This document shows positions 8,680-16,082 of a stretch of DNA of 64,000 nucleotides, in pieces (within the stretch, counting starts at the first letter, position 1; each line of letters starts with the position of its first letter). The notes beneath the pieces are model-generated. The model saw nothing but the letters and a program-made list of their open reading frames with translations. It did no database searches and had not been told where the DNA came from. The stretch lies in assembly GCA_002087915.1 (NCBI GenBank), contig LWDP01000001.1, forward strand, positions 62,001-126,000, given 5' to 3'. The position numbers were made by a program, and so were the translations under genes. This stretch comes from Enterospora canceri (taxonomy: Eukaryota; Microsporidia; Enterocytozoonidae).

Positions 8680-9504
8680 CTACTGCTCTCCTGAGCCAGT
8701 GCTGACTCCCGAGTTGCTGATGAACCGGAATACGACGGCAGCAATGACAATCATGACGACAATGAAGACGGTGTATCCAAACATTCGTACGATGTAGTTA
8801 CGCCAGTCCTGGAACGTGCGAGCAGTCTCGAGCTCCTTCACCGCCTGCTCGGTCTCTTCTGCCGCCGTCTCAAGCGTCAGAACAATCTTATCAACCACGT
8901 CTGTGTTCTCATTCACTATTTTATCAATTTCCTCAATTAGCCCAACCAAAATGTTGATTTTCTGAACAATTTGGTCGATTTTCTTCTTTCTGTCCATGGC
9001 CTGGTTCAAAATGGCCTTGGCCGAGTGGCTTCCAAGGGCAAATGCAGCCGCAAGAAGCTTCTCTGCCTTCTCGGAGTCCTCCAACTCCTCCACCTCTTCA
9101 TCAGTCGCATCTGGGCATGCAATCAAGTACGTCTCTTTAAGCTTGTTCTTCTCCCGCTTCCTGAATTCATATTGCACATTTTGGAAGGAATTCAGGAGAT
9201 GCGCAAGGCGCTTTGAGTGGCCCAGCGTGTGGCTCTCCCTGAGACCAATCGTCTGCCTGTTTTCGTCCTTTTCTTTCAATTTTGCAGTGGCCTCCATGTT
9301 CTCCTGAATCCGCTTCTTTACGTCTTCACTCATTTGCATGAATGATGCTATTATATCATCTATTTTCCCATCCAACTTCTTCTCGTCCTCAAACGTGAGC
9401 ACGCTGTTCTGCTTGATCTTCATATTTCGATCCAGGTCCTCCTTCTTCTTTTCCAGTCGATCAAGCTGCGACTGCGTCTTCTTACACGCCATCAGAAAGT
9501 CCAT
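8680..9504 (-). CDS. Syntaxin-like t-SNARE, tandem copy 2
   Basis: 274 aa. The start at 9504 is chosen because the protein then begins MDFLMACKKTQSQ, parallel to MDFLTACKKTQSD in copy 1, and because GCCCCA directly precedes the ATG. It shares with copy 1 the block FQNVQYEFRKREKNKLKETYLIA, an acidic linker, a SNARE helix (about 172-235) and a C-terminal membrane span (about 241-262). It adds an 11-residue luminal tail. The zero-layer position is Asn200 (KIVNENTDVVDKI). It is head-to-head with endonuclease IV, 38 bp between starts. It is expected to act in exocytic membrane fusion. Confidence 0.85.
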   Translation of the reverse strand: MDFLMACKKTQSQLDRLEKKKEDLDRNMKIKQNSVLTFEDEKKLDGKIDDIIASFMQMSEDVKKRIQENMEATAKLKEKDENRQTIGLRESHTLGHSKRLAHLLNSFQNVQYEFRKREKNKLKETYLIACPDATDEEVEELEDSEKAEKLLAAAFALGSHSAKAILNQAMDRKKKIDQIVQKINILVGLIEEIDKIVNENTDVVDKIVLTLETAAEETEQAVKELETARTFQDWRNYIVRMFGYTVFIVVMIVIAAVVFRFISNSGVSTGSGEQ

Positions 9505-9542
9505 TGGGGCTTCTTCTCTTGTTTTCAAACAAATAAACAGCC

Positions 9543-10370
9543 ATGGCAAGGCATCTTGGAGCACATCTCTCAATTTCAGGCGGAATACACACGTTACAGG
9601 CGAAGATGGACAGGCTGGGATGCGAGACATGTGCAATGTTTCTGAAAAACCAGCGCATGCATCGATTCAAGGAGTTGGAAGAGGAAGAAGCAGCCTTGTT
9701 TAGAAGAAAAACAAGAATTACAGGGATTATTCTTCCTCATGGGTCGTATTTGATCAATTTGGCAAATGATAAGGAAGAAAGAGGATTCAGGCTGCTTATT
9801 GATGACATGAAGAGGTGTAGGAAATTGGGAATAGAGCTGTACAACTTGCATCCAGGGTCAAATACTCAAAAGAACAAGGAAGAAGCCATCAGAAACGTAG
9901 CAAAGGCGTGTAACAGGGCACATGGGGAAGTTGATGGGGTTGTGATCTGTTTGGAGAACATGGCTGGGCAAGGAAACACGTTAGGAAGCAACTTTCTGGA
10001 ATTGAGGCAGATTATTGATCAGGTGGAAGATAAAGAGAGAATTGGGGTGTGTTTGGACACGTGTCACCTTTTTGGAGCAGGATATGACGTAAGAACGGCC
10101 GAATCATTTGAGAAAGTGATGAAGGAGTTTGATTCAGTGATTGGAATGAAATATTTAAGAGCAATGCACCTGAATGATTCAAAATGTGCCCTAGGAAGCA
10201 GGAAAGACAGACACGAATCACTGGGAATGGGGCTGATTGGACTGGATTGTTTCAAATTTATCATGGAATCAGATTATTTTGATGGAATTCCGATGATTTT
10301 GGAGACACCTGATCCTGAACTCTACAAGAAGGAGATTGAGATGCTACGTGGATTTGAGAAGAGTGAATGA
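9543..10370 (+). CDS. APN1: AP endonuclease IV (Apn1/Nfo family)
   Basis: 275 aa, the typical length. It cleaves the DNA backbone 5' of abasic sites in base excision repair with a three-metal zinc centre. The family's ligand motifs appear intact and in order: ILPHGSYL, NLHPGS, VICLENMAGQG, CLDTCHLFGAGYD, AMHLNDSK, KDRHESLG and MILETPDP. Overall similarity to the bacterial Nfo type is high, which is also usual for yeast Apn1. The stop codon directly abuts the stop codon of the convergent TFB3 gene with no base between them. Confidence 0.96.
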   Translation: MARHLGAHLSISGGIHTLQAKMDRLGCETCAMFLKNQRMHRFKELEEEEAALFRRKTRITGIILPHGSYLINLANDKEERGFRLLIDDMKRCRKLGIELYNLHPGSNTQKNKEEAIRNVAKACNRAHGEVDGVVICLENMAGQGNTLGSNFLELRQIIDQVEDKERIGVCLDTCHLFGAGYDVRTAESFEKVMKEFDSVIGMKYLRAMHLNDSKCALGSRKDRHESLGMGLIGLDCFKFIMESDYFDGIPMILETPDPELYKKEIEMLRGFEKSE

Positions 10371-11000
10371 TCACCTGAATTCTCTACTTGCATTCAGAAT
10401 GTAGTCAATCAGGAACTCATTGGTGAATTCACTGTCTTTTGCTACTTTAAACAGCCTCTCTGGCACCGAATACTCTTTTGCCAAAATGTTTCTCCTCTTT
10501 TCCACATCTTTAATACCAAAGATGCTTTCTGATATTTTGATTTTCTTAACTGGTTCATCCTTCCTGGCCTCTGTTACTATTGTCTTGGTTCTATACTGAT
10601 TCAGAACGTGGTATTGGTCTGCAATAGTCTCCTTAATACGCTCTTTTATCAACTTCTCATTCTTCAATTCAACTAGTTCAAAAACCAGGTTCTCAAACTC
10701 CTCCAACCAGTCGTCATATTTCTCTAAATCAGTTGGATTCCTTTCAAACTTGTACGTCTTATGAAGTTGCTGCCTTATTTTGATCTCTCTTTCCACCTGA
10801 ATGTCTTCGTAGGTGCTGGAAATGAAGTTGATTCGCCTGAGCTGTGTGCCACATTCTGGACACGGGGCGTAGCCAATGCCAAATGTCTTGTACAGACACT
10901 GCTCACACAGTTTGTGGAAGCATGGACTGATGTATATCTTGATTCCTGGATTCAGAAATGAGTCATTTTTACAAACAGGACACTTTATTTCTGTCTGCAT
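10371..11000 (-). CDS. TFB3: TFIIH/CAK assembly factor Tfb3 (MAT1)
   Basis: 209 aa, shorter than yeast (321) and human (309). It has an N-terminal RING finger, C-P-V-C ... CFHKLCEQCL ... PCPECG (residues 8-50), followed by the conserved helix IQVEREIKIRQQLHKTYKFERNPTDLEKYDDWLEEFENLVFEL. In eukaryotes Tfb3/MAT1 tethers the Cdk7-cyclin kinase to core TFIIH for RNA polymerase II CTD phosphorylation. The C-terminal CDK-binding region is abbreviated. Upstream of the ATG is GACCCATTTTAG, the C-rich start signal. It is convergent with APN1. Confidence 0.9.
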   Translation of the reverse strand: MQTEIKCPVCKNDSFLNPGIKIYISPCFHKLCEQCLYKTFGIGYAPCPECGTQLRRINFISSTYEDIQVEREIKIRQQLHKTYKFERNPTDLEKYDDWLEEFENLVFELVELKNEKLIKERIKETIADQYHVLNQYRTKTIVTEARKDEPVKKIKISESIFGIKDVEKRRNILAKEYSVPERLFKVAKDSEFTNEFLIDYILNASREFR

Positions 11001-11071
11001 CTAAAATGGGTCTATAAAATAGGTAAAAATGAAATGGTTTACTTAATCAGCTTCATTTATTGTATAATAGT

Positions 11072-11266
11072 CTAGTTTGACTCCATTTCATACAGCAATT
11101 CATCTATTTTGCCTGTTGCTCTAATGCTCTCGCATATGTCCAGTATTTTCACCTTTCCTGATGCTCTTCCCTCTTGCGTCAGCTCCGCAAGATACAGCTG
11201 CACTGATCCCTTTTCATCTGAGAGAATTGGCCTCTTTGTGAACGTGCATTTCCTGTGACTTGACAT
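11072..11266 (-). CDS. RPS21: 40S ribosomal protein eS21
   Basis: 64 aa against 83-87 in yeast and human. The conserved run RKCTFTKRPILSDEKGSVQLYLAEL corresponds to the family's RKCSASNRII...ASIQ..VAEV, followed by ILDICESIRATGKIDELL, which matches the usual ICGAIRRMGESDD region. The shortening is at both ends, mainly the N-terminal lead. TTTTACCCA directly precedes the ATG. The next gene in the same direction (triosephosphate isomerase) ends 14 bp upstream. The small subunit role is taken from the family. Confidence 0.88.
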   Translation of the reverse strand: MSSHRKCTFTKRPILSDEKGSVQLYLAELTQEGRASGKVKILDICESIRATGKIDELLYEMESN

Positions 11267-11280
11267 TGGGTAAAATTTTA

Positions 11281-11988
11281 CTACTTTTTCAAGTGCTCTA
11301 ATTTCTCAATGATGACGTATATTTCACTTGTGAGTGACTTAGATCCCACTAATAGCCCATCTACTGCTGCTGTTCTTGCTATTTCTAGACAGTTGTCCTT
11401 GTTTATCGCACCACCATAATACACTGATCCTGATATTTTATATTGGATCATTGTTTTCCTGATGTATTCAACTGCTCTACGAATCTCATCTGGTTCCATA
11501 GCCTGCTTTCCTATGGCCCATGCTGGTTCATATGCAATGTCAAATTGTCTGCTTTCTTCTCCAATACCCTTTATCACATTTCTTATCTGATTATGCAATG
11601 GTAAATTCTTGTTACTCATTTTTTGATTCTCTCCAATGCATAAAATTGGTCTTATTCTGCCTGAAATTGCGTGTTTGATCTTTAACCTGATTGCCTGACT
11701 CTTCTCATTGCAGAATCGTCTTCGCTCACTGTGTCCCACCAAGGCGTATGAAACACGGCCTTTGTAGCATTTCAGGTTGCTCTCTCCTGTGACTGTTCTT
11801 GATGAAGTTGGTACATTCTGAATGCCATATTTGACTTTAACTTGTCTCACAGCTGTCTCAAATAGTAAGTCAGATGGCATTATGACCACTTCAACTGCCT
11901 TATCTTTGAATTCGTGCCTATACAGCTGCACTGTTTCCTCTGTACCCTGATTCTTCCAATTGCAAAAGACCTTGAATTTCTTATCCAT
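11281..11988 (-). CDS. TPI1: Triosephosphate isomerase
   Basis: 235 aa, slightly shorter than the usual 250. It interconverts dihydroxyacetone phosphate and glyceraldehyde 3-phosphate in glycolysis, a central ATP source in these parasites. Catalytic residues are visible: Lys12 in CNWKNQ, His86 in VGHSERR and Glu154 in AYEPAWAIG, plus the phosphate-binding segments YYGGAINKDN and GLLVGSKSL. The flexible loop 6 after the catalytic Glu (AIGKQA) is conserved. The start has no clear CCC motif (AACCAGATTTA precedes it). Confidence 0.96.
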   Translation of the reverse strand: MDKKFKVFCNWKNQGTEETVQLYRHEFKDKAVEVVIMPSDLLFETAVRQVKVKYGIQNVPTSSRTVTGESNLKCYKGRVSYALVGHSERRRFCNEKSQAIRLKIKHAISGRIRPILCIGENQKMSNKNLPLHNQIRNVIKGIGEESRQFDIAYEPAWAIGKQAMEPDEIRRAVEYIRKTMIQYKISGSVYYGGAINKDNCLEIARTAAVDGLLVGSKSLTSEIYVIIEKLEHLKK

Positions 11989-12025
11989 TAAATCTGGTTA
12001 AATTGTTTCGAATTATCATTAATTG

Positions 12026-12063
12026 ATTAGAACAGTTCCTCAGAACAATTAATTAGAACAGTT
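12026..12063. repeat. 12-bp direct repeat upstream of CRM1
   Basis: ATTAGAACAGTT occurs at 12026-12037 and 12052-12063 in the 161-bp gap between the divergent TPI1 and CRM1 starts. An exact inverted copy lies at 15198-15209 just past the CRM1 stop codon. The gap is otherwise AT-rich with no RNA gene visible. Function unknown. Confidence 0.4.
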
Positions 12064-12149
12064 GCTCCTATCAATCAATTATTGAATCACATTCAACATC
12101 AATTACCTTCAGGTGATTGCTGCCATCTCCAATCCTAAAATTTTACCCC

Positions 12150-15100
12150 ATGCATTCGATCTTGAATTCCGAAGGTGACTTCGACGTAAACGCGTTTGAT
12201 GAGATCGTTGCAGTTGCATTTGACGCAGGGAATCCACACAAGAACGAAGCAGAGGGCATTCTGCTCAAATTCAAGGGCCTGAACAACTCCTGGACCAAGG
12301 TGGATTTCATTCTAAAGAACTCCAAGTCGCAGCAATCCAAGTTCATTGCTCTACAGGTGCTCGAAGAGAGCGTCAAGCACAAATGGAGCCTGTTTGATGA
12401 GACCATGAAGAATGGAATCAGACAGTACGTCTTCTCCTGTATCACAAATAGCAGTCATTCAGCCCAGTCTGACATCATTCTTCAGAAATTCAACATGATT
12501 CTGGTGAATATCGTAAAAAAGGACTGGCCCAAAAGATGGCCCACTTTCATCAGCGATTTGATCAATATCAGCCAGTCTACGAATATGACTGTCTGCACCA
12601 ATGCACTTGAAATACTCAGAACATTCAACGAACAGGCGTTTCTCCAGGCTGACGACCTGACCACTGCAAAAAGAAGACGCCTCTTCAATGCGCTTCAACA
12701 GGAGCATGAAGCCATCTTCTCCTTCCTCACGAACATCCTCACGTACTCGGAGAAGCAGGATCTGGACACGCAGCTGCTCAAAAACTGCCTGGGCTGCTTT
12801 GGATCGTTCTGCAAGAGCACCCAGGCCAGCTGCATTTTCACCACCAGGGCCATTGACATCATCTGCAACCACCTGAACAGCTCGCACTCGATTGAGGTGC
12901 TACAGGCGCTGCTGGACGTAACTGAGCTCTTCGCAGTCAAAGACGAGCACGAAGACACGATCCAGATCAACATTCCTTCTAATTTCGATACCAGCCTTGT
13001 TTATGCAAAGGTGAATCTGATTCACAGGGCACTGCTCTCGTTCTTCTCGCTCTACATGTCCAAATTTGGTAGAGAGGACGAGCTGCCTAGGACGTACAGG
13101 AAGTTTGACAGGGAGGAGAGGATCTTCATCAAGGCGTATGCCCGCTGCTTCTGCTCGATCTACTACAACTTCTTTGGAATTCTGGAATACGAGGAGAACA
13201 AGAAAGGCCTTCTTTTCCTGGTGAACATCTCGAAAATAAATGACGCCGATCTGTTCAGGGAGATCTTCCCGACGTGGAAGCACATCATCGGCGAGTTCTA
13301 CGCCGAGTATCCGATGCGATCCAACACCGCAAAGCCACTGAGCAGAATGCGATACAACTTCGTGCTGGTGAAGCTGTTTCCTGCCCTAATCAACTTCATG
13401 CCCAGGCCACAGGAGGTGTTCGTGAAGGTGAATGAGCTCGGAGAGGTCGTCCAGGACAAAAATATCCAAACAGTCGAAATCGAATTCTGTAGGAAAATGA
13501 AGGAGGTGTTTTACTACCTGAGTTTCTGCATCCAGGACGAGATCACCAAACACCTCGTGAATGAGTGCCAGAAGCACATGAAGAAGATCGAGCACTTCGA
13601 CTTCGACTACTTCAACAAGCTGTGCTGGACCATTGGAGCATTTGCGAACACGTTCGAGCAGAAGGACGAAGAAAGCTTCTTCTACGAGTTCATGGACATC
13701 ATCCTGTCGTTCTGCGAGTACGTGAAGCACTTTGACCAGACTGTGATAGTCTCATCGAACCTGATGTACCTGATTGGGCAGTATCAGCGATTCCACAAGA
13801 ACAACCTCGATTTCACGCTGATTGCAGTCAGAAAGCTGTTTGAATTCATGCAAGAGGAGTTTGTGGGGGTGAAGGAGATGGCAGTCGACTGCTTTCTTCG
13901 AATAGCGGAAAACTGCCCCATGCAATTTTTCAGGCCAATTGAAAATAGCACGATATTTGATCAGATCATGTTGAACATGGACACGCTTCGAGCTGGACTG
14001 GGCTACACGCTCCAGAGGATCTTCGTGGAGGCGCTCTTCTCGGTGCTGCGATCCAATCGGATCCAGGACGAGAAGTACGCAACCAGAATCATGCAATCAT
14101 TTGCTGATCACAGGCTACTGATCTTCTCAGAAGTCGGCGAATTCGACTTCCAGAAGACACGAGCTGTCTGCCACATGTTCAAGTGCTACGCCCTTGGCTA
14201 CACGATGATTCCAGGCGTGTTCAGGAAGACGTGCAACAAGACGGACGTGGTCGCCTTCTACGTCGAACTGGCACGAAATCAGGGCCGTGTTCAGCCGAAT
14301 TTCACCAAAATCACCAAAGAGGCGATCGTGGAGCTGCTCATCGAAGTGGCCCAGGCGGAGCAGGACGATTCGTTCTACAACACGCTGGTTGAAACAGTGC
14401 TCTTGGACTACGCAAACACGAAGTACCCTACGATCATTCGCCTGGCTCGAGTTGTTCTGGAACACTCATCGGACGCCTTCTACGTCCAAAGAGTCCTCTT
14501 CGTCCTCAACAACGTCCTGGTTCCATCAGTTCCACTCGTCAAGGAGGCTGATCAGAATCCAGACGTCTCAGTCGAGTTCGTTGGGCTTCTGGGCCATCTC
14601 ATCAGCTCCCCGTCCCTCTACTCCACCAATTTCGCTGTTCTCATGGCCAGTGATCACTTTCAGGCCATCTACTCGGCCGTTCTCTCTGCTGTTGGATGCA
14701 TGCGGGAAGTCAGTCTCGCAAGTCTGCTCTTTCTACAGCAACTGATGCGTGTCTCATTCGAGAACAAGAATCAGCCATTTTTCTCAAAATATTTCATGAT
14801 CACCCTTGAAAACTGCATTGGTCTGATCATCGATAAGGACACCAGGCAGAATCACAGGCTTCAGGTGGCACTCTTCTACGAAATGGTAGCAATTGTGAAG
14901 CAGATTCAACCAATCTCACAAAATGGATCAAATCGAGTAGTGGTCTCACAATTCATCACTGGCCTCTTTTCCAGTGCATTTCCCAATATCACTGCCAAAT
15001 CACTCGAATGCTTCATAAGGGGCATCTTTGAAATCAGAAGCCAGGAGGCATTCACAGGACACGTAGACGACTTCACAGTCAAAATTGATGAATATGGCAC

Positions 15101-15182
15101 AGATGAAGACTTGGATGATGAATTGGCCATTCTTGAAGAAAGAATAGCTCAGGGTGGTACTAGTAGCAATAATAATAGTTGA
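12150..15182 (+). CDS. XPO1: Exportin-1 (CRM1/Xpo1)
   Basis: 1,010 aa, near the 1,070-1,084 of orthologs. This HEAT-repeat karyopherin exports proteins with leucine-rich export signals from the nucleus with RanGTP. The importin-beta N-terminal domain is clear at residues 15-110 (AEGILLKFKGLNNSWTKVDFILKNSKSQQSKFIALQVLEESVKHKW), followed by the Xpo1 domain (LVNIVKKDWPKRWPTFISDLI). Later segments such as LNELGEVVQDKNIQTVEIEFCRKMKEVFYYLSF fit CRM1. The ATG at 12150 follows TTTTACCCC; a TTG-initiated extension was rejected. Members of a small 12-bp repeat flank the gene on both sides. Confidence 0.93.
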   Translation: MHSILNSEGDFDVNAFDEIVAVAFDAGNPHKNEAEGILLKFKGLNNSWTKVDFILKNSKSQQSKFIALQVLEESVKHKWSLFDETMKNGIRQYVFSCITNSSHSAQSDIILQKFNMILVNIVKKDWPKRWPTFISDLINISQSTNMTVCTNALEILRTFNEQAFLQADDLTTAKRRRLFNALQQEHEAIFSFLTNILTYSEKQDLDTQLLKNCLGCFGSFCKSTQASCIFTTRAIDIICNHLNSSHSIEVLQALLDVTELFAVKDEHEDTIQINIPSNFDTSLVYAKVNLIHRALLSFFSLYMSKFGREDELPRTYRKFDREERIFIKAYARCFCSIYYNFFGILEYEENKKGLLFLVNISKINDADLFREIFPTWKHIIGEFYAEYPMRSNTAKPLSRMRYNFVLVKLFPALINFMPRPQEVFVKVNELGEVVQDKNIQTVEIEFCRKMKEVFYYLSFCIQDEITKHLVNECQKHMKKIEHFDFDYFNKLCWTIGAFANTFEQKDEESFFYEFMDIILSFCEYVKHFDQTVIVSSNLMYLIGQYQRFHKNNLDFTLIAVRKLFEFMQEEFVGVKEMAVDCFLRIAENCPMQFFRPIENSTIFDQIMLNMDTLRAGLGYTLQRIFVEALFSVLRSNRIQDEKYATRIMQSFADHRLLIFSEVGEFDFQKTRAVCHMFKCYALGYTMIPGVFRKTCNKTDVVAFYVELARNQGRVQPNFTKITKEAIVELLIEVAQAEQDDSFYNTLVETVLLDYANTKYPTIIRLARVVLEHSSDAFYVQRVLFVLNNVLVPSVPLVKEADQNPDVSVEFVGLLGHLISSPSLYSTNFAVLMASDHFQAIYSAVLSAVGCMREVSLASLLFLQQLMRVSFENKNQPFFSKYFMITLENCIGLIIDKDTRQNHRLQVALFYEMVAIVKQIQPISQNGSNRVVVSQFITGLFSSAFPNITAKSLECFIRGIFEIRSQEAFTGHVDDFTVKIDEYGTDEDLDDELAILEERIAQGGTSSNNNS

Positions 15183-15216
15183 TTACAGTAGTCAGTAAAC
15201 TGTTCTAATATCACAT

Positions 15217-15881
15217 TTAACTGCACCAGCAGAATAATTTGCGCAATTTCCCCAGTATTCCACTGCCCTTGCTCTCCTCTGTTTTGTATCGAATCTGCTG
15301 CTCCTGATCAAAAATGATCTTCTCCTTCTGCTTTGCCATTTCTACGTACGCCCTGGTCTCGTCGCCCTCCTCCTTCGTCTCAGCCTTCATCTCCTTCTTC
15401 TTCACCTCCAAATAGGGCGTTCTGGCTGACTTCACTGGAACATTGATGTTCTCCTGATTGGACAGATCAAACAGGCGGTATCCTCTTCTTGGAACTGATT
15501 TGGTGGCATACGGCTGTACGCGATAGAGCGAATCAACAGGTCGACGCGACTGTTCCGAAAGCAGCTCGTCCTCGAACTCGATGCTGCCATCCCCTTTGAC
15601 GATGCCATCAATGGCAGTTGATGAAAGATGGCAGTTGATGAAAGATGCCTGTTGTTTATTTCAACGAGTTCGTTGTTTTTGGTGACTGTAAAGACGTCCT
15701 CGTCCTTCAGGAAGTGCTTCATCTCCTCGTTGTGGACCTCGCCGCTATTGACGTCCGTTTCACCACTGTCAGAATGTGGTGGCTCCTTCACAGCACCACT
15801 GTGATCAAACAGCTTGAAATCAGCCATGTCTGACTCGTGAAGTGTCTTGGACTTCTTGGTTCTGTTTCTGCTTCTTGGCAT
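15217..15881 (-). pseudogene. Orphan gene interrupted by a 17-bp tandem duplication; ends in a CAAX-like box
   Basis: The frame opened by the ATG at 15881 runs intact to about 15648. There a perfect tandem duplication of 17 bp (15614-15630 and 15631-15647) shifts the reading frame. As sequenced, the protein continues out of frame and stops at 15432 (149 aa). The original frame resumes beyond the duplication without a stop until 15217. Counting only one copy gives a length divisible by three (215 codons plus stop). The downstream part is charged and helical and ends KLRKLFCWCS, a basic stretch followed by a C-a-a-X-like tetrapeptide ending in Ser, as for a farnesylated protein. I do not recognise the family. 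It could be a pseudogene, a polymorphism or an assembly error. Confidence 0.7.
15614..15647. repeat. Perfect 17-bp tandem duplication
   Basis: GCAGTTGATGAAAGATG is present twice back-to-back. It lies inside the minus-strand orphan gene and, not being a multiple of three, breaks its frame. Confidence 0.95.
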
Positions 15882-15973
15882 TCAGTGCAATCATCACGGC
15901 TTTTTATTGGAGAAAAGCAGCCAATGAAAGAAGTGATGCAACAGACTTATATGCCAATAAACAGTCATTTTTA

Positions 15974-16045
15974 GAGCACGTGGCGCAATGGTAGCGCAGT
16001 AGTCTACGGAGCTGAAGGTTGTGGGTTCAAATCCCGCCGTGCTTG
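15974..16045 (+). tRNA. tRNA-Arg (ACG)
   Basis: The cloverleaf can be drawn: acceptor GAGCACG with CGTGCTT, D-stem GCGC/GCGC around AATGGTA, anticodon loop CTACGGA giving anticodon ACG, and T-arm GTGGG-TTCAAAT-CCCGC. The anticodon stem is weak (one mismatch and two G-U pairs). No intron. It lies in a 200-bp gap between two minus-strand protein genes. Confidence 0.92.
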
Positions 16046-16082
16046 TATTTTGGTTATAAAGAGTCATTTATTCTTATGCTCT

